NCBI RefSeq assembly: GCF_002093665.1
Contig: NZ_MRWE01000022.1
Span: 1-64,000 of the forward strand
Direction: 5' to 3'
DNA length: 64,000 bases
Source: Rouxiella badensis
GTDB lineage: Bacteria > Pseudomonadota > Gammaproteobacteria > Enterobacterales > Enterobacteriaceae
The position numbers were made by a program, and so were the translations under genes. The first letter of the stretch is position 1. The number at the start of each line of letters is the position of its first letter. The notes below the pieces were generated by a model. It searched no databases. It was not told the origin of the DNA and saw only the letters and a program-made list of their open reading frames with translations. Of this stretch, positions 27,798-39,070 are shown piece by piece.

Positions 27798-28767
27798 GAC
27801 GAATACGCTCCTTATCCAGAAGTTCTTTGACCTGCACAGCGCTAATATCTGACATCGCGTTACCTTGTGTCGGACGACAGGTTGTCTGATTCTGCCCGTA
27901 GCCTCCAATCAGGCCGGGATCCGTCGGACCGTACAGTGTAATGTTGGGTCGGTCCAATGCGGCGGTCAAATGGCTGAGGCCTGTATCGACCGAGACCACC
28001 GCCTGTGCGCCTGCAAGAATACCTGCAACCTTTTCCAGACTCAACTTAGGCAGAACCTCAACGTGGTCGAAGCCTTCGGCAAGGCGCTGCGCGCGATGAT
28101 ATTCGTGATCTGCACCCCAGGGAAGCTTGATCCGCAGTGGCGTATCCGCCAAAAGCCCAATCAGCTCACGCCAGTTTTCTTCCGGCCAGTGTTTGTCGGC
28201 TCGCGTCGTGGCATGCAGAAAAACAAGATACTTGTCGGCATCTTCGGGCGGATTGCTGAGGAACCGCGATGCGATGGCGTAATCGCCCTGCGTGGTCGGT
28301 TTCTCGTAGCCTAGACTCTTGGCAAACAGCTCACGAATACGCTCTACCGCGTGCTGCTTTTTGTTAATCGCGTGCTTCTTGTCATAGAACCAGCAGGCGA
28401 ACGGCTCGCGTGCGCTCTTGCCGTCCATGCCATGCTTCTCGCCCTTGGCAACGCGAGTCACCAGCGCCGCACTCTTCACCAGACCCTGTGCGTCGATAAT
28501 CACGTCATAAGTTCTGGATTGCAGGACTCGTTTGAAATCGCAGCGTTGTTGGCGGGTATCGGAGCCAAACCAGTTTTTGCGCCAGCGACGAATGGCCACT
28601 GGGATCACCCGATCAACGGCGGGATGCCAGCTTGGGATCTGCGAAAAGCCTTCTTCTACTACCCAGTCAAACTTGATGCCCGGCAACGCCCGCATTGCAT
28701 CGGTCAGCGCAGGAAGTGTGTGTAAAACGTCACCCATAGAAGACGTTTTAACGATTAAAACCTGCAT
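27781..28767 (-). CDS. waaC: ADP-heptose:LPS heptosyltransferase I
   Basis: 328 aa GT9 enzyme: MQVLIVKTSSMGDVLHTLPA at the start and VSVDTGLSHLTAALDRPNIT (~258-277). Adds heptose I to Kdo2-lipid A. Its ATG lies inside the last codons of waaF (13-bp overlap). Confidence 0.95.
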   Translation of the reverse strand: MQVLIVKTSSMGDVLHTLPALTDAMRALPGIKFDWVVEEGFSQIPSWHPAVDRVIPVAIRRWRKNWFGSDTRQQRCDFKRVLQSRTYDVIIDAQGLVKSAALVTRVAKGEKHGMDGKSAREPFACWFYDKKHAINKKQHAVERIRELFAKSLGYEKPTTQGDYAIASRFLSNPPEDADKYLVFLHATTRADKHWPEENWRELIGLLADTPLRIKLPWGADHEYHRAQRLAEGFDHVEVLPKLSLEKVAGILAGAQAVVSVDTGLSHLTAALDRPNITLYGPTDPGLIGGYGQNQTTCRPTQGNAMSDISAVQVKELLDKERIRRGFLL

Positions 28768-29816
28768 TCCAGCTCCTTGTTCGCTGCCAGGAGTTGCTGT
28801 AGCTCACTGAATACCTGCGTGGGTTGAATATCGATCAGGCTCTGATGGTAGCCTTCGGCTGCATCGCCTTTGCGGACTTTGTGGTAACCGGTGATCAAAC
28901 GAATAACGCGCGCCTGTTCACTCAGCGGCGGCGTGAAATCAGGACTGCTTGGGCCGTAGAGCGCCACCAGTGGCTTATTCAACGCGGCGGCGACGTGCAT
29001 CAATCCAGAATCGTTGGTCACGATGGCCCGACAGGCGGCAATCAGCACCAGGGCCTGGTCGAGCGAGGTTTTTCCGGCGATGTTCAGACAGAAATCGCGC
29101 GCAGCCGGTGATAGCGCCTCGCGAATATCTTCTCCTGCAGCATGATCTTTGGCCGAGCCAAACAGTGCGATTTGATAGCCTGCATCAATCAGTAACGCCG
29201 CAAGCGCGGCGTAGTGATAGTGCGGCCAGCGCTTTGCCGGGCCGAACTCGGCACCCGGGCAAAAGCCAATCAGCGGACGTTCGCCAGTCAGAGCAAAAGA
29301 GTCGCTGACGGTGGTGATTTCAGTTTGATTAACCGCCAGCTGCGGCCAGAGGATCGGCTGCGGCAGGTCGGCGGCCGATTTAATGCGCGTGGCCTCATAG
29401 CCCAGCGCCGCATAGCGCTGGACCATCAGCGGGAAGGCTGCTTTATCGAGCTTGCGAATATCGTTCAGCAGCCCGTAGCGCATTTCTCCCCGCCAGCCGG
29501 TACGTTTAGGAATCGAGGCGAAAAAGGGCACCAGAGCCGACTTGAATGAGTTGGGCAAAACAAACGCCTGTTGATAGGCGTCTTTGCGCAGCGCAACGCC
29601 CAAACGGCGGCGTTCACCCAGCTCGAGCGCACCGTGACCCAACGGCATCGCCAGGGCCTGATTGACCTCCGGCATCCTGTCGAGCAGAGGACGGCACCAC
29701 GCAGGGGCCATCACGTCGATTTCTGCAGCAGGATTATTGGCTTTGATTGTACGGTACAAACTCTGCGACATCATCATGTCGCCAACCCAAGAGGGCCCAA
29801 TGACCAGCGTTTTCAT
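28755..29816 (-). CDS. waaF: ADP-heptose:LPS heptosyltransferase II
   Basis: 353 aa GT9 enzyme: MKTLVIGPSWVGDMMMSQSL at the start, FCPGAEFGPAKRWPHYHYA (~188-206), and VTNDSGLMHVAAALNKPLVA (~263-282). Adds heptose II. In the hldD-waaF-waaC operon, 23 bp after hldD. Confidence 0.96.
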   Translation of the reverse strand: MKTLVIGPSWVGDMMMSQSLYRTIKANNPAAEIDVMAPAWCRPLLDRMPEVNQALAMPLGHGALELGERRRLGVALRKDAYQQAFVLPNSFKSALVPFFASIPKRTGWRGEMRYGLLNDIRKLDKAAFPLMVQRYAALGYEATRIKSAADLPQPILWPQLAVNQTEITTVSDSFALTGERPLIGFCPGAEFGPAKRWPHYHYAALAALLIDAGYQIALFGSAKDHAAGEDIREALSPAARDFCLNIAGKTSLDQALVLIAACRAIVTNDSGLMHVAAALNKPLVALYGPSSPDFTPPLSEQARVIRLITGYHKVRKGDAAEGYHQSLIDIQPTQVFSELQQLLAANKELECRF

Positions 29817-29839
29817 CTCGCTAACTTATTCCTTTAAAC

Positions 29840-30766
29840 TTAACGATTGAGCCAGGCCATGTACTCAGAGACGCCTTCTGCAACGGTTTTGAACGGCTTG
29901 TCGTAGCCCGCGCCGCGCAGTGCAGTCATGTCTGCCTGAGTAAAGGACTGGTAGCGACCTTTCAGTTTTTCAGGGAACGGGATGGTCTCGATAGCGCCTT
30001 TCTTGTGGAAGGCGACAACGGCGTCGGCCACTTCCTGGAAGGATTCTGAACGGCCGGTTCCACAGTTGAAGATGCCTGATTTACCGTTCTGCCAGAACCA
30101 CAGGTTCACTGCGGCCACGTCGCCAACGTAAATGAAGTCACGTTTGAAGTCTTCGCTACCGGCAAACAGTTTTGGATTCTCACCGGCCAGAATCTGGTTG
30201 TTCAGGTGGAATGCCACGCTTGCCATGCTGCCTTTATGGCCTTCACGCGGTCCGTAGACGTTGAAATAGCGGAAACCAGTGATCTGGGACTCGGCGTGCG
30301 GCAGAATTTCACGCACGTACTGGTCGAACAGGAATTTCGAGTAACCGTAGACGTTCAGCGGCTGCTCGTACTTTCTGTCTTCTACGAAGCTGGTGTTCTG
30401 GCTGCCGTAGGTGGCGGCTGATGAGGCATACAGGAACGGGATGCTGCGATCCAGACAGTAGTGCAGGATGTCTTTGGAATACTGATAGTTGTTGTCCATC
30501 ATGTATTTGCCATCCCACTCGGTGGTGGAAGAACATGCACCCTGGTGGAATACTGCATCAATGTCGCCTAAATCATCACCGGCAACGATGCTGGCGATGA
30601 AGTCTTCTTTATCTACGTAATCCGCGATATCCAGGTCGACGAGATTGACAAACTTGGTGCCATCTTTGAGGTTATCAACCACTAAAATATCGCGATATCC
30701 CATATCATTGAGCGACTTGATAATGTTGCTGCCGATAAAACCGGCACCGCCAGTGACGATAATCAT
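29840..30766 (-). CDS. hldD: ADP-L-glycero-D-manno-heptose 6-epimerase
   Basis: 308 aa from ATG 30766 ([19 protein letters not shown]). Extended short-chain dehydrogenase: NADP-binding GGAGFIG, catalytic SSAATYGSQ and YGYSK motif. Converts ADP-D,D-heptose to the L,D form used by WaaC, WaaF and WaaQ. First gene of the operon, divergent from kbl. Confidence 0.96.
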   Translation of the reverse strand: MIIVTGGAGFIGSNIIKSLNDMGYRDILVVDNLKDGTKFVNLVDLDIADYVDKEDFIASIVAGDDLGDIDAVFHQGACSSTTEWDGKYMMDNNYQYSKDILHYCLDRSIPFLYASSAATYGSQNTSFVEDRKYEQPLNVYGYSKFLFDQYVREILPHAESQITGFRYFNVYGPREGHKGSMASVAFHLNNQILAGENPKLFAGSEDFKRDFIYVGDVAAVNLWFWQNGKSGIFNCGTGRSESFQEVADAVVAFHKKGAIETIPFPEKLKGRYQSFTQADMTALRGAGYDKPFKTVAEGVSEYMAWLNR

Positions 30767-31007
30767 GGGAATCACCTTAATATTAATTAGCGACCGCGCA
30801 CGATGCCCGGTCATTCAGTTGTGCATATCATACCACTTCATCAGCGCAGTCACATTGGTAAGCTATCTGATTAGTCTCAGAATGCAAAAGCCTATGTCTT
30901 CCCGTGACATATGCTACAGAATTAACATTTCCCTGCCCGATCCCTCGTTATTATGTCGCTCAGTTAGTAGTCTCTCTGTTGAATACGTTATTTCAGGAGA
31001 TAATCTC

Positions 31008-32201
31008 ATGTCGGCTTTATTCTATCGTCGGTTGGAAGACGAGCTCGCTCAGGCACGTTCGGAAGGACTCTTTAAACAGGAACGTATCCTTACCTCGGCG
31101 CAACAGGCGCGGGTCACCCTCGCTGACGGCAGCCAGGCACTCAATTTTTGCGCCAACAACTATCTGGGTTTGGCAAATCATCCACAGGTCATCAACGCAG
31201 CCAAGCAGGGCATGGACCAGCATGGTTTCGGCATGGCTTCTGTGCGTTTTATCTGTGGTACTCAAAACATTCACAAAGATCTCGAAAACAGACTGGCCGA
31301 ATTTTTAGGCATGGAGGACGCTATCCTCTATTCCTCTTGTTTTGATGCCAACGGCGGCCTGTTCGAAACGCTGCTCGGCGCAGAGGACGCCATCATTTCT
31401 GATGCGCTTAATCATGCCTCAATCATTGACGGCGTTCGCCTGTGCAAGGCGCAGCGGTATCGCTATGCCAATAATGACATGGCCGAGTTGAGAACGTGCC
31501 TCGAGCAGGCGAAGTCCGCCGGCGCACGTCACATTCTGGTCGCGACCGACGGCGTATTTTCTATGGATGGCGTTATTGCCAATCTGCGTGGCATCTGTGA
31601 CCTCGCCGAGGAATTTGATGCGCTAGTGATGGTAGATGATTCCCACGCGGTAGGGTTTGTCGGTAAAGAAGGGCGCGGTAGCCATGAATATTGCGAGGTG
31701 ATGGGGCGGGTTGACATCATCACCGGCACGCTCGGGAAGGCGATGGGAGGGGCGTCCGGCGGGTATACGGCGGCCCGCAAAGAGGTGGTCGAATGGCTGC
31801 GTCAGCGTTCGAGGCCGTATCTGTTTTCCAACTCGTTGGCACCTTCGATTGTCTGCGCGTCGCTGGCGGTGCTGGACCTGCTTGAGCACGGCGGCGAACT
31901 GCGTCAACGGTTGTGGGACAACGCCAGACTGTTCCGCCACAAGATGGCCGAGGCCGGATTCCAGCTTGCCGGTGCCGACCACGCAATCATCCCTGTGATG
32001 CTGGGCGATGCTCAGTTGGCACAGAAGTTTGCCAGCAGCTTGCAGCAGAAGGGCATTTTCGCCACCGGTTTCTTCTTCCCCGTTGTGCCACGCGGTCAGG
32101 CGCGTATCCGCACACAGATGTCAGCCGCTCACAGCACCGAGGATATTGAACAGGCCATCGCCGCCTTTATCAGCACTGGTAAGGAGTTGGGGGTTCTGTA
32201 A
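31008..32201 (+). CDS. kbl: glycine C-acetyltransferase (2-amino-3-ketobutyrate CoA ligase)
   Basis: 397 aa from ATG 31008 ([20 protein letters not shown]) with CAGGAGA upstream. PLP enzyme of the alpha-oxoamine synthase family; the PLP lysine is in [15 protein letters not shown] (~238-252). Cleaves 2-amino-3-ketobutyrate made by Tdh to glycine and acetyl-CoA. Open frame extending upstream of 31008 is non-coding promoter DNA. Confidence 0.96.
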   Translation: MSALFYRRLEDELAQARSEGLFKQERILTSAQQARVTLADGSQALNFCANNYLGLANHPQVINAAKQGMDQHGFGMASVRFICGTQNIHKDLENRLAEFLGMEDAILYSSCFDANGGLFETLLGAEDAIISDALNHASIIDGVRLCKAQRYRYANNDMAELRTCLEQAKSAGARHILVATDGVFSMDGVIANLRGICDLAEEFDALVMVDDSHAVGFVGKEGRGSHEYCEVMGRVDIITGTLGKAMGGASGGYTAARKEVVEWLRQRSRPYLFSNSLAPSIVCASLAVLDLLEHGGELRQRLWDNARLFRHKMAEAGFQLAGADHAIIPVMLGDAQLAQKFASSLQQKGIFATGFFFPVVPRGQARIRTQMSAAHSTEDIEQAIAAFISTGKELGVL

Positions 32202-32274
32202 TGAATGCGAGAAGTGAGCAAGATTCGTTTTGAATGATTAATAACAGTTGGCGCGAATAACTAAGGAATTTTTT

Positions 32275-33297
32275 ATGAAAGCATTGGCCAAGCTTTTTCC
32301 TAAACAGGGTATCTGGATGACCGAAGCACCGGTCCCGGAGTTGGGTCACAACGATATCATGATAAAGATCCGCAAAACGGCAATCTGCGGTACGGACGTA
32401 CACATTTATAACTGGGATGAATGGTCACAGAAGACCATCCCAGTGCCCATGGTGGTCGGCCATGAGTATGTGGGCGAGGTGGTGGCCATCGGGCAGGAGG
32501 TCAAAGGTTTCAATATTGGCGATCGCGTATCGGGTGAGGGGCATATCACCTGCGGACATTGCCGAAACTGTCGCGGCGGACGTACTCATCTTTGCCGCAA
32601 TACCCAGGGCGTAGGCGTCAATCGCGCCGGCGCTTTCGCCGAGTATCTGGTTATTCCTGCCTTTAACGGCTTCAAAATCCCTGACAACATTTCCGACGAT
32701 TTAGCGGCCATCTTTGATCCATTCGGCAATGCGGTGCACACCGCGCTGTCGTTTGATCTGGTCGGCGAAGACGTTCTGGTGTGCGGCGCGGGGCCTATCG
32801 GCATCATGGCGGCGGCGATTTGCCGTCACGTCGGTGCACGTCATGTGGTGATTACCGACATGAACGAGTATCGCCTCGACCTTGCGCGCAAGATGGGCGT
32901 CACGCGCGCAGTCAACGTCAGCAAGGAGAATTTGACCACCGTGATGGCCGAATTGGGGATGACGGAGGGCTTTGACGTTGGGCTAGAGATGTCGGGCGCG
33001 CCGCCGGCGTTTCGCACCATGCTTAACGCCATGAACCACGGGGGGCGCATCGCGCTGCTAGGCATTCCGCCGTCGGATATGTCGATCGACTGGAATCAGG
33101 TTATTTTCAAAGGATTGTTCATCAAGGGGATTTACGGGCGTGAAATGTTTGAAACCTGGTACAAGATGGCGGCGCTGGTGCAATCAGGATTGGATCTTAC
33201 CCCGCTGATCACTCACCATTTTGATATCGATGAGTTTCAGCAGGGTTTCGATGCCATGCGTTCTGGTCAATCGGGCAAAGTTATTTTGAACTGGTAG
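32275..33297 (+). CDS. tdh: L-threonine 3-dehydrogenase
   Basis: 340 aa from ATG 32275, preceded by AAGGAA. Zinc alcohol-dehydrogenase fold: catalytic Cys/His in [13 protein letters not shown] (~38-50), GHEYVGEV, four structural Cys in [17 protein letters not shown], and NAD site [11 protein letters not shown]. Oxidises threonine to 2-amino-3-ketobutyrate; partner of Kbl. Its end overlaps the end of yibQ by 17 bp. Confidence 0.97.
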   Translation: MKALAKLFPKQGIWMTEAPVPELGHNDIMIKIRKTAICGTDVHIYNWDEWSQKTIPVPMVVGHEYVGEVVAIGQEVKGFNIGDRVSGEGHITCGHCRNCRGGRTHLCRNTQGVGVNRAGAFAEYLVIPAFNGFKIPDNISDDLAAIFDPFGNAVHTALSFDLVGEDVLVCGAGPIGIMAAAICRHVGARHVVITDMNEYRLDLARKMGVTRAVNVSKENLTTVMAELGMTEGFDVGLEMSGAPPAFRTMLNAMNHGGRIALLGIPPSDMSIDWNQVIFKGLFIKGIYGREMFETWYKMAALVQSGLDLTPLITHHFDIDEFQQGFDAMRSGQSGKVILNW

Positions 33298-34252
33298 GGG
33301 ACTTGCCCCAATCGGTCCATTGACGCTCGATAAAGCTGACCACTGGCGAGTTTTTAATACTGTCGCCCAGCACGCTAAACAGTGCTCCGGCGTAAACCTG
33401 TGGCACCGGCTGTGTTACCGGACAGGTTCGAATCCCCTTCGCTTTAGGCGGTTTCGGCTTGGCCGGTTTCGCCGGCGCAGGCATCGGCACTGGCCGTGGG
33501 TCACGGCTCACGGTCGCATTAAGCAAGTCACTTGGCCGAACCAACTGGATGTCTGGCGGAAGATGCGCCAGCTCTTGCTGTACCACCGCCACGGTAGTCG
33601 GATGCGGATGCCCGATGGCAATGGCGAAACCATTACGGCGCGCTAAGGCAATTGCGCGGTCAAACTGATGGCGAATTTCGGCGTCGTTTTGTACATCATC
33701 CAGGAAGACGTTTCGTTTAATAACTTTAACAGAGGTGCCCTGCGCCGCCTGAACCGACTTGGTGCCTGCGATAGTCATGCTATCGAGGAAGAACAGATGA
33801 TGCGGCGCCATCGCCTGCATGACGTTTTGCATACCACTCAGGCTAGAGGTCATCTTGCTGCCCTGATGATTATTGATGCCCACGGCATAAGGAATGCTGG
33901 CAATCGCCTGGTCAACGATACGTTTGACCTCTTGGCTGCTCATGTCGGGGGTCAGGGTATTCTTTTCTAGAGGTTGTTTGCTGATAGGCTGCATCGGGAG
34001 ATGGATCAGGATTTCGCGGCCCTGCTGGTGGGCCTTCTCCATCATCTGCTGCGAGTCGGGCGCGTTCGGAAAAATGGCCACCGATACGTTAATCGGCATT
34101 TTCAGCACCTGATTCTCGTTTTTCGCCTGGTAACCAAAGTCGTCAAACAGAATGGCCAGTTTGGCTGCCTGAACATTCAGCGTAAATACCAACGCGCCGC
34201 ATAACGTCGCTAAACGTCTCTTTTTATATCGCAATGTTATCTTCCCAACCAC
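33281..34252 (-). CDS. yibQ: divergent polysaccharide deacetylase family protein YibQ
   Basis: 323 aa. A signal peptide (to about residue 29, LVFTLNVQA) is followed by the domain starting [12 protein letters not shown], then [21 protein letters not shown] and a HPHPTTV near 215. A Pro/Lys-rich linker ([17 protein letters not shown]) precedes a short C-terminal tail. Periplasmic; activity uncharacterised. Its ATG lies 16 bp inside envC, so it is translated with it. Confidence 0.88.
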   Translation of the reverse strand: MVGKITLRYKKRRLATLCGALVFTLNVQAAKLAILFDDFGYQAKNENQVLKMPINVSVAIFPNAPDSQQMMEKAHQQGREILIHLPMQPISKQPLEKNTLTPDMSSQEVKRIVDQAIASIPYAVGINNHQGSKMTSSLSGMQNVMQAMAPHHLFFLDSMTIAGTKSVQAAQGTSVKVIKRNVFLDDVQNDAEIRHQFDRAIALARRNGFAIAIGHPHPTTVAVVQQELAHLPPDIQLVRPSDLLNATVSRDPRPVPMPAPAKPAKPKPPKAKGIRTCPVTQPVPQVYAGALFSVLGDSIKNSPVVSFIERQWTDWGKSPTSSK

Positions 34253-35472
34253 GGCAGTGGGTTAACGGCCTGACCCTGACGACGAATTTCGAAGTAAAGG
34301 GAAGGCTGACCTTGACCGCCACTGGTGCCCACTTGTGCAATCGGCTGACCGGCTTTCACCTGATCACCCACGTTCACCAGTGCGCTCTGGTTATATCCAT
34401 ACAGGCTCATGTCTCCTCGGCCGTGGTCTACCACGACAACCAGACCATAACCCTGCAACCAGTCTGCCAGTAGCACGCGTCCATCGGCGATGGCTCTTAC
34501 ATCGCTGCCCTCGCGAGCGGCAATAACAATACCTTTGTAACGCAGTTCCCCCTGTAGCTGTTCGCCAAACTGATGCAGCGTGCTACCGCGTACCGGCCAG
34601 AGGTCTTGTCCCGCAGGGCGACCCAGGCCGCCTGTGCGTGACACCAGCGATTGCTCGCTCTGCGTTGGCTTATAGGTGGAACCCTTCGATTTAGCCTGCT
34701 GTTCTTTCGCCCGAACGGCGGCGGCTTCACGCGCTTCCTGCTCGGCGCGGGCGCGAGCGGCGCGTTCTGCGGCGGCAATTTTATCCTGCAGGCGGGTCTG
34801 GTTAGCCCGCAGAACGACCAGGCTTTGCTCGTCTTTCTGTAATGACGACTCGAGCGAGGTAAGCGTTTTCTGCCTCGCTACACGCGCCTGTTCGAGTTTC
34901 TGCTGCTGAGTTTGCTGATCTGAAAGCGCCGATTTCTGCTGTACCTGTTTGGATTGCAGCGTGATGCGCTGGGAGGCGAGGTCACTGCGCGTCTTTTTCA
35001 GATCGTCGATATTCTTTTGTCGCGCCTGATTGAAGTAGCTGAAGTAGGCCAGCATACGTTCGCTGCGTTGGCTCTCTTCGCCGCCAAAGATCAGCTGAAG
35101 TCCGCTTTGTTTGCCGAGGCGGAAGGCCGCGTCGAGCTGTTTCGCGAGCAAGGCTTCCTGCGTCTTCTGCTGTTTTTGGAGTTTGTCGATTGAGGCATTC
35201 AGGCTGGCAATGTCTTTATTGAGGCCTGAAAGGGTCAGCTGAGTGTCGCGCAGCTTGCGGCTGGCGGCAGCGATGATCTTTTCCTGAGACTGGAGCTGGT
35301 CGAGCAGAGATCCACGTTGCAGCTTTTGAGCCTTAACGCTTTTTTCTTTTTCAGCAATGCTTTGCTGAATGTTCTTGAGTTGGTCCTTGTTGTCATCGGC
35401 CAGGCTGAACCGTGGCTGAACCAGTATCGCGCCGCAGACTAGCAGTGCTGAACCGGTAAGAACTTTTCTCAT
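34237..35472 (-). CDS. envC: murein hydrolase activator EnvC
   Basis: 411 aa from ATG 35472, which gives a clean signal peptide (MRKVLTGSALLVCGAILVQP, cut before DDNKDQ). Longer in-frame starts exist up to 35613 but add no recognisable signal. A coiled coil (~30-260) is followed by a C-terminal LytM domain. The LytM zinc ligands are degenerate (SLYFEIRR in place of HxH), as expected for an activator of amidases AmiA/AmiB at the septum and not an enzyme. Confidence 0.93.
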   Translation of the reverse strand: MRKVLTGSALLVCGAILVQPRFSLADDNKDQLKNIQQSIAEKEKSVKAQKLQRGSLLDQLQSQEKIIAAASRKLRDTQLTLSGLNKDIASLNASIDKLQKQQKTQEALLAKQLDAAFRLGKQSGLQLIFGGEESQRSERMLAYFSYFNQARQKNIDDLKKTRSDLASQRITLQSKQVQQKSALSDQQTQQQKLEQARVARQKTLTSLESSLQKDEQSLVVLRANQTRLQDKIAAAERAARARAEQEAREAAAVRAKEQQAKSKGSTYKPTQSEQSLVSRTGGLGRPAGQDLWPVRGSTLHQFGEQLQGELRYKGIVIAAREGSDVRAIADGRVLLADWLQGYGLVVVVDHGRGDMSLYGYNQSALVNVGDQVKAGQPIAQVGTSGGQGQPSLYFEIRRQGQAVNPLPWLGR

Positions 35473-35825
35473 CAAACTGAAATAGATAGATTTGCTCAAA
35501 CTTTTTTCCGCTTGTCGACCCAAGATGAGAGACAATTTGATCCCTGTTGGCTTTATCGTAACACTAATCAACAACATGATGCGAAAACAAAAAACTTCGC
35601 CAGCATCATTCAAGATAGTGCGTTATAGGCTGCCTGTCAGTGAATAAACATTGGTTTAATGAAACGCAATGTTTGGAAATATTTTCTCTGGACCCCCCTT
35701 GATTTTTTCGGGATGTGCCGCAGTTTATGGTAATTGGCGGCGCATTCGGGCTGTAATTGCGCAAGACGCAGGGTATACTCGTGAGCCTTGAATTTCCCCT
35801 TAACTAACGGGAGTTGTTACACCCC
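35473..35825. other. envC-yibN intergenic region, gpmI absent
   Basis: 353 bp between divergent envC and yibN. In E. coli and Yersinia gpmI (phosphoglycerate mutase, ~1.5 kb) lies here; nothing of it is visible. It must hold the promoters of both flanking genes; I see no clear operator. Confidence 0.7.
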
Positions 35826-36257
35826 ATGCAAGATATTATGCCATTCGTTAGCGCGCACCCGGTTCTGAGCCTGGCGTGGGTTGCACTGCTGATTGCGGTG
35901 ATTTTCACGACTGTTCGAGCTCGTTTCTCAAAAGTTAAAGAAATCACTCGCGGTGAAGCAACACGTCTGATCAATAAAGAAGAAGCTGTGGTTGTCGATG
36001 TTCGTGCTCGCGAAGAGTTCCGTAAAGGTCACATTTCGACTTCAGTGAATCTGCTCAGCGCAGATATCAAAAGCAACAACCTGGGCGAGCTTGCCAAGAA
36101 CAAGGCACTGCCGGTGATTGTTGTTTGTGCTAACGGCCAGACTTCCCGTTTAGCCGCAGAGGGCCTGGTAAACGCCGGTTTTGAACGCGTTTACAGCCTT
36201 AAAGAAGGTATCGCAGGCTGGAGCGGCGAGAACCTGCCACTGGCACGCGGCAAGTAA
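35826..36257 (+). CDS. yibN: rhodanese-like membrane protein YibN
   Basis: 143 aa from ATG 35826. One N-terminal membrane helix ([15 protein letters not shown]) and a rhodanese domain ([17 protein letters not shown], catalytic-loop Cys in [10 protein letters not shown] near 100). Sulfurtransferase-type fold; physiological role unclear. First of the yibN-grxC-secB-gpsA run. Confidence 0.92.
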   Translation: MQDIMPFVSAHPVLSLAWVALLIAVIFTTVRARFSKVKEITRGEATRLINKEEAVVVDVRAREEFRKGHISTSVNLLSADIKSNNLGELAKNKALPVIVVCANGQTSRLAAEGLVNAGFERVYSLKEGIAGWSGENLPLARGK

Positions 36258-36298
36258 AGAATATTCCCTATCTTCACTCCATGATTCCGAGGTGCAAT

Positions 36299-36547
36299 AT
36301 GGCTAAGATTGAAATTTTCACCAAAGCGACTTGTCCTTATTGCCATCGTGCTAAAGCCTTGCTCAACAGCAAGGGCGCAGCCTTTGACGAAATTGCTATC
36401 GATGGTGACGCCGAAAAGCGTGAGGTGATGATCGCGCGCAGCGGCCGTACGACGGTTCCTCAGGTATTCATCGACGGTCAGCACATCGGTGGATGCGATG
36501 ATTTACATGCACTTGATGCCCGCGGTGGTCTTGATCCTCTGATTTAA
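36299..36547 (+). CDS. grxC: glutaredoxin 3
   Basis: 82 aa from ATG 36299 (MAKIEIFTKATCPYCHRAKA). Active site CPYC at 12-15, TVPQVFIDG and GGCDDL for glutathione binding. Reduces disulfides with glutathione in the cytoplasm. Confidence 0.96.
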   Translation: MAKIEIFTKATCPYCHRAKALLNSKGAAFDEIAIDGDAEKREVMIARSGRTTVPQVFIDGQHIGGCDDLHALDARGGLDPLI

Positions 36548-36618
36548 CGAGGGAAGCGCAACTGCGCGCAAGGGCGGGTGTTTTGAAGGCTTATTATTAA
36601 CTTAAGGGTACTACTTTC

Positions 36619-37089
36619 ATGTCAGAACAGAACAACACCGAGATGACTTTCCAGATCCAACGTATTTATACCAAAGACATCTCTTTTGAAGCTCCAAATG
36701 CACCACAAGTTTTCCAGAAAGAGTGGGAGCCAGAGATTAAACTGGATCTGGATACTGCTTCTAGCCAACTGGCTGAAGGCGTATTCGAAGTTGTCCTGCG
36801 TGTGACCGTGACCGCTTCTGTAGCGGAAGAAACTGCATTCCTGTGTGAAGTTCAGCAGGGCGGTATCTTCTCTATCGAAGGCATTGATGGTACTCAAATG
36901 GCACATTGCCTGGGCGCATACTGTCCGAACATCCTGTTCCCTTATGCGCGTGAGTGCATCACCAGCCTGGTTTCACGCGGTACTTTCCCGCAACTTAATC
37001 TGGCACCGGTAAACTTTGACGCCCTGTTCATGAATTATCTGCAACAGCAGGCGGAAAGCGAAGGTGCACAGCCACATCAGGATGCCTGA
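36619..37089 (+). CDS. secB: protein-export chaperone SecB
   Basis: 156 aa, complete SecB fold ([17 protein letters not shown] at the start, [17 protein letters not shown] near the end). Keeps preproteins unfolded and hands them to SecA. Stop overlaps the gpsA start (TGATG). Confidence 0.97.
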   Translation: MSEQNNTEMTFQIQRIYTKDISFEAPNAPQVFQKEWEPEIKLDLDTASSQLAEGVFEVVLRVTVTASVAEETAFLCEVQQGGIFSIEGIDGTQMAHCLGAYCPNILFPYARECITSLVSRGTFPQLNLAPVNFDALFMNYLQQQAESEGAQPHQDA

Positions 37090-38108
37090 TGAAAACTGTC
37101 AATGCTTCAATGACCGTTATCGGTGCCGGCTCGTACGGCACCGCTTTAGCCATTACCCTCGCCAGAAATGGCCACCCGGTTGTGCTGTGGGGGCATAACG
37201 CTGCTCACATCCAGGCACTCCAGGCCGCGCGCTGTAACCAGGCATTTCTGCCTGACGTCACCTTCCCCGATACGCTTATCCTCGAAACCGACCTCTCGAA
37301 CGCGATTGCCGCGAGTCGTGACGTGCTGGTTGTGGTGCCGAGCCACGTTTTCGGTGATGTGCTACGCCAAATCAAGCCGTTCTTACGCGCCGATGCTCGC
37401 ATCGTCTGGGCGACCAAAGGCCTTGAGGCCGAAACCGGTCGCCTGTTGCAGGACGTGGCCCGTGAAGAGCTGGGTGATGACATCCCGCTGGCCGTCGTTT
37501 CAGGTCCAACTTTCGCAAAAGAGCTTGCCGCTGGCATGCCGACGGCGATTGCGCTGGCCTCGACCAATGCTCAGTTTGGTGAGGACCTTCAGCAACTGCT
37601 GCACTGTGGCAAAAGCTTCCGTGTCTACAGCAACCCCGATTTTATCGGTGTTCAGCTCGGCGGTGCGGTGAAAAACGTGATTGCTATCGGCGCAGGCATG
37701 TCTGATGGTATCGGGTTTGGTGCCAATGCGCGTACCGCACTTATTACTCGTGGACTGGCCGAAATGAGCCGTTTGGGCTCGGCGTTAGGGGCTTCCCCGT
37801 CGACGTTTATGGGCATGGCAGGATTGGGCGATTTGGTGTTAACCTGCACAGATAATCAATCTCGCAACCGTCGTTTCGGTATTATGCTGGGGCAAGGTCT
37901 CGACGTTCAGAGCGCTCAGGACAAGATTGGTCAGGTGGTTGAAGGTTACCGCAATACCAAGGAAGTTCGCGCTTTGGCGCAGCGTTTTAACGTTGAAATG
38001 CCTATTACCGAACAAATCTTTCAGGTGCTGTATAACGGTAAAGACGCGCGTGAAGCCGCAACCGACCTATTGGCTCGCGCCAGTAAAGACGAGTCGGGCA
38101 GCCGCTAA
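37089..38108 (+). CDS. gpsA: glycerol-3-phosphate dehydrogenase (NAD(P)+)
   Basis: 339 aa. N-terminal Rossmann motif [12 protein letters not shown] (~11-22), catalytic Lys in [14 protein letters not shown] (~193-206). Makes sn-glycerol 3-phosphate for phospholipids. Translationally coupled to secB. Confidence 0.97.
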   Translation: MKTVNASMTVIGAGSYGTALAITLARNGHPVVLWGHNAAHIQALQAARCNQAFLPDVTFPDTLILETDLSNAIAASRDVLVVVPSHVFGDVLRQIKPFLRADARIVWATKGLEAETGRLLQDVAREELGDDIPLAVVSGPTFAKELAAGMPTAIALASTNAQFGEDLQQLLHCGKSFRVYSNPDFIGVQLGGAVKNVIAIGAGMSDGIGFGANARTALITRGLAEMSRLGSALGASPSTFMGMAGLGDLVLTCTDNQSRNRRFGIMLGQGLDVQSAQDKIGQVVEGYRNTKEVRALAQRFNVEMPITEQIFQVLYNGKDAREAATDLLARASKDESGSR

Positions 38109-38197
38109 ACCGCAAGTTTTAATCCACCGGCGGAACAAGCCGGTGGATTGCTATTCTCTGTTGCAGGCCTTAATTTAATTTGCTGTAAGGAATGATG

Positions 38198-39016
38198 ATG
38201 TCGTCAGAAGAACTGGAACTAGTCTGGAATAGCATTAAATCAGAAGCGCGTGCGCTGGCTGAGTGTGAACCTATGCTGGCAAGCTTTTTCCATGCGACAT
38301 TACTCAAACACGAGAATCTTGGCAGCGCGCTGAGTTACATTCTGGCCAACAAGCTCGGTAGCCCAATCATGCCGGCTATCGCTATCCGTGAAGTGGTTGA
38401 AGAAGCCTACCGCAACGACGAGCAGATGACCCTGTCCGCTGCCCGCGATATCCTCGCCGTACACTCGCGTGACGCGGCCGTAGACAAGTATTCAACCCCG
38501 TTGCTGTACCTGAAAGGCTTCCATGCATTGCAGGCCTACCGCATTGGTAACTGGCTGTGGAAACAGGACCGCCAGGCGCTGGCAATTTACTTCCAGAATC
38601 AGATCTCCGTGACTTTCGGCGTAGACATCCACCCTGCGGCACGCATCGGCTGCGGTATCATGCTCGACCACGCAACCGGTATCGTCATTGGTGAAACCGC
38701 CGTAGTGGAAAATGACGTATCTATCCTGCAATCGGTTACGCTGGGCGGTACCGGCAAGACGGTTGGCGATCGCCATCCTAAAATTCGCGAAGGGGTGATG
38801 ATTGGCGCGGGGGCAAAAATTCTCGGCAATATCGAGGTCGGTGCCGGTGCCAAGATTGGCGCTAACTCGGTCGTATTGCAGTCAGTTCCGGCGCACGTTA
38901 CCGCTGCAGGCGTTCCGGCCAGAATCGTGGGTCGTCCAGAGAGCGAAAAGCCTTCGATGGATATGAACCAATACTTCAACGGGACTCAAGGTTTCGAGTT
39001 CGGCGACGGTATCTGA
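38198..39016 (+). CDS. cysE: serine O-acetyltransferase
   Basis: 272 aa from the third of three in-register ATGs (38198), with TAAGGAA upstream. N-terminal helical domain and C-terminal left-handed beta helix (HPAARIGCGIMLDHATGIVI, GDRHPKIREGVMIGAGAKIL). Acetylates serine for cysteine synthesis and is feedback-inhibited by cysteine. Standard neighbour of gpsA. Confidence 0.97.
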   Translation: MSSEELELVWNSIKSEARALAECEPMLASFFHATLLKHENLGSALSYILANKLGSPIMPAIAIREVVEEAYRNDEQMTLSAARDILAVHSRDAAVDKYSTPLLYLKGFHALQAYRIGNWLWKQDRQALAIYFQNQISVTFGVDIHPAARIGCGIMLDHATGIVIGETAVVENDVSILQSVTLGGTGKTVGDRHPKIREGVMIGAGAKILGNIEVGAGAKIGANSVVLQSVPAHVTAAGVPARIVGRPESEKPSMDMNQYFNGTQGFEFGDGI

Positions 39017-39070
39017 TACGATTTCAACGGCATGCGTTCGCGTGCCGTCTCAACACCGTTCACAAGCGGA

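Noticed and set aside
30645..31007. N-terminal extension of kbl
   Set aside because: Runs through the hldD start and promoter region; the conserved kbl start with CAGGAGA is at 31008.
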